Assembly: GCF_004331175.1 (NCBI RefSeq)
Contig: NZ_SJOD01000003.1
Coordinates: 124,001-188,000 of the forward strand
DNA from: Acinetobacter sp. ANC 4178
GTDB lineage: Bacteria > Pseudomonadota > Gammaproteobacteria > Pseudomonadales > Moraxellaceae
DNA length: 64,000 nt
Direction: 5' to 3'
The notes under the pieces are model-generated. The model had not been told where the DNA came from. It saw only the letters and a list, made by a program, of their open reading frames with translations, and ran no database searches. Position 1 is the first letter of the stretch. The number at the start of each line of letters is the position of its first letter. Position numbers and translations under genes: made by a program. This document shows positions 1 through 8,487 of this stretch, piece by piece.

Positions 1-272
1 GCATCTGATAATTTGAGTAATTGTTGCTTCAAATTAAATTCCAGACTTTGCGTATAGTCCAATTCGAATACTGAAGCCGTTTCCTGCTTGAAGGCTTCAA
101 AGACCAAATCAGATTTATGTTTCCACCAACGGTAAATGGTGGACTTCCCCACACCCGCCCGAGCCGCAATCTCTTCAATCGTCAATTTACTGTATTCATA
201 ATCCTCTAAAGCTGTAATGACAGCATCTAAAATACATTGCTTACGACGTGAAGATTTTTCTAACTCTGACAT
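1..272 (-). CDS. TetR/AcrR-family transcriptional regulator (N-terminal part, cut by window edge)
   Basis: Only the first 90 or so codons are present; the gene continues off the left edge. The ATG at 272 opens a protein starting MSELEKSSRRKQCILDAV. A classic TetR DNA-binding helix-turn-helix follows at about residues 28-55, with the motif IAARAGVGKSTIYRWW and the usual K-x-D-L-V-x-E-A-F run into the ligand domain. TetR proteins are usually about 190-210 aa repressors that release DNA on binding a small ligand. The ligand and target cannot be read from this fragment. A perfect palindrome lies 17 bp upstream of the start, which suggests self-repression. Confidence 0.88.
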   Translation of the reverse strand, partial: MSELEKSSRRKQCILDAVITALEDYEYSKLTIEEIAARAGVGKSTIYRWWKHKSDLVFEAFKQETASVFELDYTQSLEFNLKQQLLKLSD

Positions 273-288
273 AGCTCACCACAAAACG

Positions 289-306
289 AAACGATACGTA
301 TCGTTT
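289..306. promoter_or_regulatory. Perfect 18-bp palindrome, likely TetR operator
   Basis: AAACGATACGTATCGTTT reads the same on both strands. It lies 17 bp upstream of the TetR-type gene start, where promoter and leader would be. Length, perfection and position fit a TetR-family operator. That the adjacent regulator binds it is inference. Confidence 0.6.
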
Positions 307-387
307 TATATTAATGTAATTTTACCCGCCAAACTAGAGGATTAAGACCAAGGGATGATAGATCCTTATAATTTTTAGCGGCATAAA

Positions 388-420
388 AAAACCCGTAAGT
401 TAGTTACACTCACGGGTTTC
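388..420 (-). terminator. Intrinsic terminator, thioesterase gene
   Basis: Arms AAACCCGT and ACGGGTTT flank a loop of about 15 nt. On the minus strand the stem runs into a T-rich tract (A-run at 385-391). It sits 20 bp after the thioesterase stop codon. Confidence 0.65.
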
Positions 421-439
421 GCTTGAACAAAGCTAAATT

Positions 440-964
440 TTAACTTGGTGTCGAAGACTTTTTATAAATGCTGCAAGATGGATGATGATTTTCTTGCAAA
501 CGAGCCACTTTACGTTGTTCTGCGGCTTCAAAACGACAACGCTTCCATTCATTGGTTAAGTCCAATGGTGGAATTTGTTTAGGTTGACCTGTTTCATCTA
601 CCGCAACCATCGTGAAATAGCAGCTATTGGTATGACGTACAGTACGTTTTTGAATGTTTTGTGCTTCTACACGAATACCGATTTCCATAGAAGTACGGCC
701 CACATGGTTCACACTGGCGAGGAAAGTGACCAACTCACCAACATGAATCGGCTCTTTAAAGTTCACTTTATCAACCGATAGTGTCACAACATAACTACCT
801 GAATAGCGGCTTGCACAGGCATACGCCACCTGATCCAGCAACTTTAAAATAGTTCCACCATGAACATTACCCGAGAAATTTGCCATATCTGGAGTCATCA
901 ATACAGACATGGTCAACTCCGACTGATCATCTAAAATTGGAGTAATTTGATCTAATGGGGACAT
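440..964 (-). CDS. Acyl-CoA thioesterase, hotdog fold
   Basis: Likely hydrolyses acyl-CoA to free acid plus CoA in the cytosol. The protein starts MSPLDQITPI and carries a hotdog-fold signature near residues 33-48 (N-VHGGTILKLLDQVAY), typical of YciA/ACOT-type enzymes, with the small-residue helix and a following Asp. About 174 aa matches the family. An in-frame start 14 codons upstream (1006) exists, but its extra residues do not look like hotdog N-terminal sequence, so the ATG at 964 is preferred. It is transcribed alone, ending at the terminator at 388-420. Chain-length preference cannot be read from sequence. Confidence 0.85.
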   Translation of the reverse strand: MSPLDQITPILDDQSELTMSVLMTPDMANFSGNVHGGTILKLLDQVAYACASRYSGSYVVTLSVDKVNFKEPIHVGELVTFLASVNHVGRTSMEIGIRVEAQNIQKRTVRHTNSCYFTMVAVDETGQPKQIPPLDLTNEWKRCRFEAAEQRKVARLQENHHPSCSIYKKSSTPS

Positions 965-1439
965 CGCGTTCTCTAGACTCTTGTAAAGATAGTAGAATAT
1001 GTACACATTATTATATAACTTTTGTCACAAATAACATGTTCAAATCGGCAATTAAGTCATCATTATTATTTATAGTGATTACCATATCATTCAGTAAAAT
1101 ATATATTAATACACTCAACTTAAATATAAGCCCATAATTTTATTGTATTTATCTAAAAATCACTCAATAGTATCTACAGTACCCGACAACTCACCTTATC
1201 TTTGCAAGGCTCAATTTAAATGACTTGGAAACTCAATCCAAAGCTATCTTCCGCTTGAAATACCCCTGTTTGAGGTTTTTAGCATGCCATTTCACCAAAT
1301 TTGAGCATACTCATTAAAACAGACACGGCGCTCAATTCATGCAATTACTACGATGGATGAATTTTACCGTACTGAGCCGTTTCACTTCAGCTTTGAGAGA
1401 ATGGATACAAGAGTCTCGCTATGTCCACTTCAGAATAAT
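965..1439. other. AT-rich intergenic stretch
   Basis: It separates the thioesterase gene start from the 3' end of the patatin gene on the same strand, so it should hold the thioesterase promoter; I could not place -35/-10 boxes with confidence. A 34-codon plus-strand frame (1339-1443, starting MQLLRWMNFTVLSRF) overlaps the patatin stop codon. It has no visible ribosome-binding site and I do not call it a gene. Confidence 0.5.
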
Positions 1440-2432
1440 CTAGTTTTGTACAGAGAATTGCGGAATTTTATAACCACGCGAGTAATTCTGTTGATCAAAA
1501 ACTTTTAAGATATTACTCAATTGTTTATCCGCAGCATTCATGCCTGCCTGCATGGTTTCTTCACGCCCTTTAACATCAAAAATATGCGCTTTTTCACGTA
1601 AATCTGGCTGAATGACAATATCGGCATGTTTCAATTCTTCTTGAGCCAAGTGATTCTGCATAATATTAATGTTTTGGTTAAACAAGCCCCATACATTGGT
1701 GGTTTCAGTATGTTCAGGCTGAGCCAATATATCTACAGCAATCACAATGTCTGCACCTAATTCACGGGCAACATTCACAGGTACAGGACTAACCAATCCA
1801 CCATCGACATATTCATCTCCCGCAATTTTGGTTGGAATGAACATGCTTGGAATAGAGACAGAAGCACGGACTGCTTGCCCAGTATTCCCGTAATTAAAAA
1901 CCACTTTTTTGCCTTCTTTGAGCTCAGTCGCCACCACATACATTGGCGTTTTTAAAAGTTCTAATGGGGTACTCAGCACTTGTTCATTCACATAATCTTG
2001 AACTTTTTGACCATCAAAGAAACCCGTCATCGCCAACTTTACATCACGGACATCATTGGCTTTCATATTCAGCGCAATCTCACGTAATTGTTGGGCATTT
2101 TTCCCACTGGCATAAATTGAACCCACTACACTGCCCGCACTGGTACCCACAATAAAATCTGGATGAATACCGTATTGTTCTAGTACCTGAATCACGCCTA
2201 TATGGGCATAACCACGCGCACCGCCACTACCCAAAACCAATGCCACAATCGGACGATGTTCTGTTTGTTTGAGTTTTTTAAAATCAATGCGATTCGCCTG
2301 CACCTGTGCTTCGGCAGCTAAAGGCTTAGTGTTCGGCTGAGCTGAGGAAAATAATGATGACTGAGCCATACTCTGCCCAGAGCACATTCCCAGAATAATG
2401 CCAATAACTAAACTAGATTGAAGCGGTTTCAA
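1440..2432 (-). CDS. Patatin-like phospholipase, exported
   Basis: A patatin/RssA-type serine acyl hydrolase of 330 aa. An N-terminal hydrophobic signal (MKPLQSSLVIGIILGMCSG) ending near AQS suggests export. The domain then shows all family elements: the oxyanion-hole glycine loop GSGGARGYAH near residue 68, the nucleophile elbow GTSAG near residue 97, and the catalytic Asp in VDGG near residue 209. It probably cleaves phospholipid or other esters in the periplasm; the substrate is unknown. The only plausible start in frame is a TTG at 2432, since no in-frame ATG occurs before the signal peptide. The gene stands alone. Confidence 0.85.
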   Translation of the reverse strand: MKPLQSSLVIGIILGMCSGQSMAQSSLFSSAQPNTKPLAAEAQVQANRIDFKKLKQTEHRPIVALVLGSGGARGYAHIGVIQVLEQYGIHPDFIVGTSAGSVVGSIYASGKNAQQLREIALNMKANDVRDVKLAMTGFFDGQKVQDYVNEQVLSTPLELLKTPMYVVATELKEGKKVVFNYGNTGQAVRASVSIPSMFIPTKIAGDEYVDGGLVSPVPVNVARELGADIVIAVDILAQPEHTETTNVWGLFNQNINIMQNHLAQEELKHADIVIQPDLREKAHIFDVKGREETMQAGMNAADKQLSNILKVFDQQNYSRGYKIPQFSVQN

Positions 2433-2640
2433 GGTAGGTAAACTCTCTGATCGTGACTCATAGTTATTCTATGCAAAATCGATGGTTTCACTGTTGCATT
2501 TCGTAAAAATGCAACCTCAGTTCATTAAGATAATGCAGAAAAACCGTGAAATCATGAAGACTGTGCTGCATTTTTGCAATGTGGTTTCAATGAGCTAGGT
2601 TAAACCTTTTATCTAGTCTGATCATCATCAGCAAAATAAA

Positions 2641-2671
2641 AAAGCCAGCCTTGCAAATGCAGGCTGGCTTT
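2641..2671 (-). terminator. Intrinsic terminator, alanine/glycine symporter gene
   Basis: An 11-bp perfect stem (AAAGCCAGCCT / AGGCTGGCTTT) encloses a 9-nt loop. T-tracts lie on both sides, so it can work in either direction. It lies 22 bp past the minus-strand symporter stop codon. Confidence 0.85.
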
Positions 2672-2692
2672 TTTAGTATCAGGTAATCTTTT

Positions 2693-4171
2693 TTATGACC
2701 AGATATCTGAATCAACTTTTTTCTTCAATTCCGGATATTTATCAATTTTAAACTCAGGCTCTTTAATGCCTTTTTTCAATTGTTCACGGTAATCTTTCAA
2801 CAATGTGCGTGCCATCGGTGTTAACAGTAAAATTGCAATCAAGTTAATGGTTGCCATGATACCCATAAACAAGTCGGCCATAGACCAAACCAGTGGAACA
2901 CTACCAATTGCACCGAAGTACACCATCACCAATACAAAAATACGGAAGATGAACATGACTTTCGGGTTGTTATTAATAAACTGCACATTACCTTCTGCAT
3001 AAGCATAGTTACCGAGTACAGCTGAATAACAGAATAAGAATAATAGAACAGCAAGGAAGTCTGATCCCCAATGTCCCACTTGAGTTTCTAAAGCACGTTG
3101 TGTCAATTCAACACCGACAAAACCTGCATCTTGGTAAACACCAGACACCAAAATAATGATTGCGGTACTTGTACATACAATAAAAGTATCTACAAATACA
3201 CCGAGCATTTGTACCAAACCTTGGTTTACAGGATGTTTTACATCAGACGCCGCCGCTGCGTTTGGTGCAGAACCCATCCCCGCTTCGTTAGAGAACAAGC
3301 CACGCTTAATCCCTTGCATCATCGCCATAGAGATAGCAGCACCAAAGAAACCACCTGCCGCAGCATTAAAATGGAAAGCTTCAGTCACGATCAGCTTTAA
3401 AATATCAGGCAAAATTGCATAGTTACTGATTGCAATATAGAGAGCAACAGATAGGTAAAGACCTGCTTTTAAAGGTACAAACATCTCTGCAAATTTAGCG
3501 ATACGCTTAATACCACCAAAAATTGCCAATGCCACTAAAACGACAAGCGCAAGGCCAACCCATGAAATTTCTAGATCAACGCCGCCTAAATGAGCAATAA
3601 GATTAGCTTTATCCCAACCCCAAGCATGTGAAGAAGCATTAGCAATCGCATTGATTTGAACTGAGTTGAATACGAAACCGTAGGTAAAGATCAATGCAAG
3701 TGCGAAGACCACACCAAAGGTTTTACTGCGTAAACCTTGAGTAATATAGTAGGCTGGTCCACCGCGGAACTGTTTACTCTTACTATCTCTAACTTTAAAT
3801 AGCTGAGCAAGCGTAGACTCAATAAAAGCGGAGCTCATACCAAGAACCGCAGTTACCCACATCCAGAACACGGCACCAGGACCACCAATGGCAATCGCAA
3901 TTGCTACACCAGCAATATTACCTACCCCAACACGGCTCGCAAGACCAGTTACAAACGCCTGAAAAGGTGTAAGACCATGCTCATCTTCCCCTTCTGTACG
4001 ACTGCTTTTCATCACTCGGATACTTTGCAAGAACATGCGAATTTGCACAGCTCCTGTTACAGCCGTATAAAAAACACCTACAACCAGCAAGAAAATAACC
4101 AAAAAGTCCCATAAAGGGTCATTAAAAAATTTAACCCACGACATCAGTGTGGCATTCAGTTGTTCGTTCAT
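2693..4171 (-). CDS. Sodium:alanine/glycine symporter (AGCS family)
   Basis: An inner-membrane secondary transporter of 492 aa that should import alanine or glycine with Na+ (AGCS family, AgcS/DagA type). About ten or eleven hydrophobic segments are visible. Family signatures include VTGLASRVGVGNIAGVA near residue 75, the loop FRGGPAYYITQGL near residue 136, and SNEAGMGSAPNAAAA near residue 293. Length and order match full-length members. The start has AAGGA at a good distance (8 nt). It lies downstream of gltS on the same strand, but gltS has its own terminator, so the two are probably separate units. Confidence 0.92.
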   Translation of the reverse strand: MNEQLNATLMSWVKFFNDPLWDFLVIFLLVVGVFYTAVTGAVQIRMFLQSIRVMKSSRTEGEDEHGLTPFQAFVTGLASRVGVGNIAGVAIAIAIGGPGAVFWMWVTAVLGMSSAFIESTLAQLFKVRDSKSKQFRGGPAYYITQGLRSKTFGVVFALALIFTYGFVFNSVQINAIANASSHAWGWDKANLIAHLGGVDLEISWVGLALVVLVALAIFGGIKRIAKFAEMFVPLKAGLYLSVALYIAISNYAILPDILKLIVTEAFHFNAAAGGFFGAAISMAMMQGIKRGLFSNEAGMGSAPNAAAASDVKHPVNQGLVQMLGVFVDTFIVCTSTAIIILVSGVYQDAGFVGVELTQRALETQVGHWGSDFLAVLLFLFCYSAVLGNYAYAEGNVQFINNNPKVMFIFRIFVLVMVYFGAIGSVPLVWSMADLFMGIMATINLIAILLLTPMARTLLKDYREQLKKGIKEPEFKIDKYPELKKKVDSDIWS

Positions 4172-4215
4172 TTTCTTATTCCTTAAGACTCAGCAGATAG
4201 TATTTCGCAATTCAA

Positions 4216-4241
4216 AAAAGGCCTTGTGACCAAGACCTTTT
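4216..4241 (-). terminator. Intrinsic terminator, gltS
   Basis: On the minus strand an 11-bp stem with one G-U pair (AAAAGGTCTTG / CAAGGCCTTTT, 4-nt loop) runs straight into TT. It lies 9 bp past the gltS stop codon. Confidence 0.8.
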
Positions 4242-4249
4242 GCTTTCTC

Positions 4250-5491
4250 TTAAGCAAAGAACTTAAGAATAATTTGAATAACAGTTGCGTTGATTAAATC
4301 AACGAAGAATGCCCCACAAAGTGGAACAATCAAAAATGCTTTATGTGAAGCGCCATACATATTGGTGATGGCTTGCATATTGGCAACAGCAGTTGGTGTT
4401 GCCCCCATACCAAAACCACAATGACCTGCAGAAAGTACGGCTGCATCATAATTTTTACCCATGACTCGGAACGTCACAAATGCCGCGTAAAGCGCCATAG
4501 TAATAGTTTGTGCACCCAAAATGACAACCAATGGACCAGCAAGGTCTGCAAGTTGCCATAATTTCAGCGAAAGTAATGCCATTGCCAAGTACAAAGAAAG
4601 TGACGCATTACCAAAGACATCAATTGCACGATCAAAGATATTTACTTTGAACACACTCTCAAGAATGTTACGTAAAATTACCCCACCGCCCAGTGTCCAC
4701 ACAAAAGTTGGTAATTCAAACCACGTACCCTTACTAAAGCCTGTCATGAAATCGGCAAATGCTAGACATGCAGCAAACATCCCTAAGGTGGTAATCGCAT
4801 TATCCGCAGTAATCAAACGTACTTGGTGTGGATATTCAAACGGTGCAGACTCTTCAGCTTCTTTGTCGGTCATTGGCGTATGATCACGCTTCTCAATCTG
4901 AGCATTGGTATTGGCTTCAGCCAATTGATAACGATTAATCAACATTTTCGCCAAAGGGCCACCAATTAAACCGCCAATGATTAGACCAAAAGTCGCACTG
5001 GCCATACCCAATGCCAATGCACCTTGAATGCCATGCTCAACTTCCAGAATTTCGCCCCAAGCACCCGCAGTACCATGACCACCAGTTAAAGTAATTGAAC
5101 CTGCAATCAGACCAATCAGTGGATCAATACCCAGTAAAGTCGCAAGACTTATACCGACGAAATTCTGCAACACGATGAATGAAGCCACAGCAATCAGGAA
5201 GATCACCAAGCCCATTCCACCTTCTTTCAATTTTGAGAAATTTGCACTTAAACCAATCGAAGCAAAGAAAATGAGCATAAAGCTCGTTTGCAACTCACTA
5301 CTGGTACTAATACTAAAACCCCAAATGTTGTATACAACTAGGGAAAGGACAGCCGCAACCAAACCACCTGCAACTGGCTCTGGGATATTATAACGACGTA
5401 AAAAGTCGATATGATTCACAAGGAATCGACCCAACAACAATACAATGACTGCTGCAATCAGCGTATAAAACGCATTAAAAGTAAGTGCCAT
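4250..5491 (-). CDS. gltS: Sodium/glutamate symporter GltS
   Basis: A 413-aa inner-membrane carrier for Na+-coupled glutamate uptake. It shows the GltS pattern of two inverted halves of hydrophobic helices, each with a glycine-rich reentrant loop: GSITLTGGHGTAGAWG near residue 131 and GHCGFGMGATPTAVAN near residue 357. The charged central loop (about residues 197-222, EKRDHTPMTDKEAEES) separates the halves. Length is close to the usual 400 aa. Together with the neighbouring alanine/glycine symporter it forms a small amino-acid uptake cluster. An inverted repeat lies 20 bp upstream of the start. Confidence 0.95.
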   Translation of the reverse strand: MALTFNAFYTLIAAVIVLLLGRFLVNHIDFLRRYNIPEPVAGGLVAAVLSLVVYNIWGFSISTSSELQTSFMLIFFASIGLSANFSKLKEGGMGLVIFLIAVASFIVLQNFVGISLATLLGIDPLIGLIAGSITLTGGHGTAGAWGEILEVEHGIQGALALGMASATFGLIIGGLIGGPLAKMLINRYQLAEANTNAQIEKRDHTPMTDKEAEESAPFEYPHQVRLITADNAITTLGMFAACLAFADFMTGFSKGTWFELPTFVWTLGGGVILRNILESVFKVNIFDRAIDVFGNASLSLYLAMALLSLKLWQLADLAGPLVVILGAQTITMALYAAFVTFRVMGKNYDAAVLSAGHCGFGMGATPTAVANMQAITNMYGASHKAFLIVPLCGAFFVDLINATVIQIILKFFA

Positions 5492-5510
5492 AATTCTTGT
5501 CCGTCAATTT

Positions 5511-5530
5511 TATCTGTTGTTATACAGATA
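5511..5530. promoter_or_regulatory. Inverted repeat upstream of gltS
   Basis: TATCTGT and ACAGATA form 7-bp arms around a 6-nt spacer, 20 bp before the gltS start. It may be an operator half-site pair or a leader hairpin near the ribosome-binding site; nothing shows which. Confidence 0.35.
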
Positions 5531-5633
5531 AATAATAACGCTCTATAAAGGAAAAGCTGCTTAAAGCTTTGTACAAAAAGTGAATACCCTATTTGTAACA
5601 AGCGCTTGCAGTTTGACTTTAGAGCAAGAGTTT

Positions 5634-6171
5634 TCAGAAATCGTAACGTGCCATAATACCAACGCGATTATCATTGCCTTTTTTCAGAGAAAGTTTCTTG
5701 CTTCCCTTAGACATACTTCATCCCAAGCGTAACTGGAGTCACTGGGCTATACATCAAATTGAGCCGACCTTGTTCCAAGGTGTTGATCTTTACTGTATCT
5801 GTGGATATTAAGTTGTCAGCAAAGTTATTCGTATAATTTGCCAACATAAGGCCATTTCCTAAAATACGATGAGCCTTAGGATGGAATTGATCACTTGTGC
5901 CTAAGATTGTCGCAGCAAGATGAACTGGTGTTTTCTCAACAACTGTAGATATTGTCGTTTTTAGTTTTATTGTGTTGCTTACCACGGGTACTTGTTTTAC
6001 TTGTGGAAAATTTTGTTTAATCAAAGCTTGTAATGCTTCGACATCCACGCGTAATTGTGCAATTTCCTCTTGCTCAGCAGACGCTGCATGAGTCACTGTC
6101 ATCATCAAAGTTGCAATGGTAACTGCCAAGCTTTGACGAATTGCAGGCTTCTTCATGAGGGATAAACTCAT
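5634..6171 (-). pseudogene. Decayed DcaP-like porin
   Basis: The 5' part encodes a signal peptide followed by a short coiled-coil segment (EEIAQLRVDVEALQALIKQ), matching the start of the intact DcaP-like porin next door. The large central barrel is missing: after about 110 unrelated-looking residues the frame reaches a porin-type final strand (MYSPVTPVTLGMKYV) and stops at 5707. In the +1 frame the reading continues KKLSLKKGNDNRVGIMARYDF to a TGA at 5634, a typical outer-membrane C-terminus ending in Phe. One extra base near 5707 explains the shift. Internal deletion plus frameshift make a functional barrel impossible. Confidence 0.8.
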
Positions 6172-6432
6172 TCTAAGCTCCTTGTTCGTTTGGTAATTTG
6201 CAAGTGATAAATCTATTTACATTGGGTAAATACAAATAGAGCTATACGACAATATCAATTTTTTAATCAATATCTATCAAAAACGAAAGCGCAACATTAT
6301 GCTTAATTTTTACTAAAAATCTTATTATTTTTTTTAAACTCTGATTTAAGTGTTTCTAATTTAATCTACTTTTTGTTCAATTATTCTCTTTTTGTAACTT
6401 TTAATTTCAGCTAACCATTTGTTTAAATCAAT

Positions 6433-6459
6433 AAAAAAAGAGGCTTATGCCTCTTTTTT
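6433..6459 (-). terminator. Intrinsic terminator, DcaP-like porin gene
   Basis: The perfect stem AAAAAGAGGC / GCCTCTTTTT has a 4-nt loop, with A and T runs on both sides. It lies 17 bp past the porin stop codon. Confidence 0.85.
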
Positions 6460-6476
6460 TTATTTGAATAGAATAT

Positions 6477-7889
6477 TTAGAAATTATACAGTGCAACCAC
6501 GTTTACACGATTTTCTTCACCTGTTTTACTGGTTAAAGGTGTTGTTGCATTTGGTGCAGCGAAGGTTTCACGTTCGCCATAAGTATATTCAAGACCTAAA
6601 CTAACGGGTTTGATTGGGCTATAAAATACATTTGCCCATGCTTGCCATAAGTCTTTATTCAAAGCACTTGGGCTTTTAGAGGCATTAATATAATCCAAAT
6701 CTGTATCATGCTTCATATAACCATAACCCAAGGTACCACGCAATTTTGGATTAAACTGCTGAGTAATACCGACCGTAATTGAGTCAAATTCACTTTGTTG
6801 AATATTTTTGTTGGCATCAATGGCATAGCCTGGATTTGACCAAGAAACAAAGCTGCTATCGCCTTTGACATGGTAATAATCTGCTTTTAAGGTCGTGCTT
6901 GGCGTTACGTTGTATTTTGTTCCTAAACCTATACCCCAAGCGACTTTTTCATCGTCAGAAGTTTGCTTGTCTGCCACCATGGTACGTGCTGAAATAATAC
7001 CTGCATTGTTGGCAAATTTATGATTCAAACGTGCTGTAAGTGCTGGAATTCGCATTTGGTTATCTGGATCTGAACCTAATGCTGTTACAGTTGTAACATT
7101 TTTAACACCTGTAATTATACCATTAGTATCCTTAGTAACTTCCAGTTTAGTTCCTGTCGTATTATCGCTATATTTAGAATCTTCCAGCGCAAAGATTAAG
7201 TTGGTTTCGGGTGTAAAAGTGCTGGTATAACGTACTTGTGGTGTACGCTTAACTGCACCACCTACATAGCCTAAAGCATCAATTGTTTCTGGCATATAAT
7301 CAGGCACAGCAAAGTTTGACCATGTTTGACCAATGAGCCAGTTGGCATAAGTTAAGTACGCATGACGAATACGTAAAGTATCATTGCTACCCAAAAAGTC
7401 GACTTCAACTTTACCAGCAACATCTCCCGCTTGAGTTGGCGTCTTAAAGTCAAAACCTAAACGTGTTGCAGCTAGTGTAGATTTGAATAGATCACTATTT
7501 CCTGGTGCTCCATCTAAAGCAGCTTTATTAATTTGGTTATATGGATGTGCTCGGCTCGGACCGCCATCAATCTGATAAGTCGCATCTGCGCGAATATTCC
7601 CATAGAAATTAACTTCAGCCCCACCAACCGTCATACCCAAGCCTTTTTTCTCTGCTACTGGTTTGGCTGGTGAAGTTTGTGCAGCTACCTGAACTGGATA
7701 ATTTTGCTGCTGCGTATTCATTTGCTTTTGCTGCTGTGCATATTGCTCCAACATGCCGCGCAACTCTTGAACTTCTTTACGTAATTGTTCAACTTCCGTA
7801 TTGGTATCTGCATGCGCAGTCCCTGCTGCTACTATACCCATCGCTAATACTAACGTTTTTAAACGTACAGACATCTTTTGAGTCGTCAT
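6477..7889 (-). CDS. DcaP-like outer-membrane porin
   Basis: A 470-aa trimeric-type outer-membrane channel of the Acinetobacter DcaP family, which admits small, mostly anionic molecules. A signal peptide ending GTAHA is followed by a predicted coiled coil (about residues 32-60, VEQLRKEVQELRGMLEQY plus a Gln-rich run), the hallmark of DcaP. Next come alternating beta strands such as VNFYGNIRADATYQI and a C-terminal aromatic signature ending in VVALYNF. The ATG at 7889 is chosen because AGGGA lies 7 bp upstream; an in-frame start 7 codons earlier has no such site. Its decayed paralogue lies directly downstream. Confidence 0.88.
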   Translation of the reverse strand: MTTQKMSVRLKTLVLAMGIVAAGTAHADTNTEVEQLRKEVQELRGMLEQYAQQQKQMNTQQQNYPVQVAAQTSPAKPVAEKKGLGMTVGGAEVNFYGNIRADATYQIDGGPSRAHPYNQINKAALDGAPGNSDLFKSTLAATRLGFDFKTPTQAGDVAGKVEVDFLGSNDTLRIRHAYLTYANWLIGQTWSNFAVPDYMPETIDALGYVGGAVKRTPQVRYTSTFTPETNLIFALEDSKYSDNTTGTKLEVTKDTNGIITGVKNVTTVTALGSDPDNQMRIPALTARLNHKFANNAGIISARTMVADKQTSDDEKVAWGIGLGTKYNVTPSTTLKADYYHVKGDSSFVSWSNPGYAIDANKNIQQSEFDSITVGITQQFNPKLRGTLGYGYMKHDTDLDYINASKSPSALNKDLWQAWANVFYSPIKPVSLGLEYTYGERETFAAPNATTPLTSKTGEENRVNVVALYNF

Positions 7890-8443
7890 CCTAAGTTCCC
7901 TATCCATCACAGTTCAAATTATTGTTTGTTCATTCCACTGAACATTTCTTGAGCCAAAATGTGACAGATAAGTTTTATATCGACTATATATGCTTTAGTC
8001 GAAGGCTATTTTTTTGTTTTTTAAACAAATTACCATTCCGTTTACAATGAAATTAAGACTAAGTCTTTGTCTTTTCAATATAAGTATCGAATTATTATTC
8101 ACAAATAATGAATTATTATTCATTATTTTAAAAATATGGTTTAACTAAGCTGATGATTCCCATCACCACCAATACCTTTAAGGTATTGAAATCAACCTAT
8201 TAGATGTCATTTTTCCTTAAATTAATACCTAGAAATTTCTTATTCAGCGGTCTTATTCTTCTAATGTTATAAGATCTTGGGCATTCAGCTCATCTACTCA
8301 AACTAAATAACACCAGAAAATCTCTACAAAGATTCAACTCAGATCGATACGTTGCGATCAGCAATTTCGACCAAAACACTACTCAACACTACTCAGTGAA
8401 ATTCATTCTCTAGGCAGGCATTCTGTATATGAATCACACATAA
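7890..8443. other. Long AT-rich upstream region of the porin gene
   Basis: About 550 bp without a coding frame worth calling. It should hold the porin promoter and its control sites. A 7-bp hairpin (CAATACC / GGTATTG, 5-nt loop, 8170-8188) is visible but has no T-tract. I see nothing else I can support. Confidence 0.4.
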
Positions 8444-8471
8444 AAAAGGCGTAATTTAAATTACGCCTTTT
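8444..8471 (-). terminator. Intrinsic terminator, YpfJ-type peptidase gene
   Basis: A perfect 28-bp palindrome (arms AAAAGGCGTAATTT and its complement). In RNA it would fold with the central AT pairs as loop and A/T ends. It lies 16 bp past the metallopeptidase stop codon. Confidence 0.8.
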
Positions 8472-8487
8472 AGGTTCTGCTTAAAAA

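Noticed and set aside
955..1137. 60-codon plus-strand frame in the thioesterase upstream region
   Set aside because: It is AT-rich, overlaps the thioesterase start and has no ribosome-binding site or domain.
1339..1443. 34-codon plus-strand frame overlapping the patatin stop codon
   Set aside because: Too short to judge, no ribosome-binding site, no family resemblance.
5707..6171. A 154-aa protein as an intact gene
   Set aside because: Its start and end match a DcaP-type porin but the barrel is missing, and the true C-terminus continues in another frame, so it is called a pseudogene.
8170..8188. Hairpin upstream of the porin gene as a terminator
   Set aside because: No T-tract follows on either strand.
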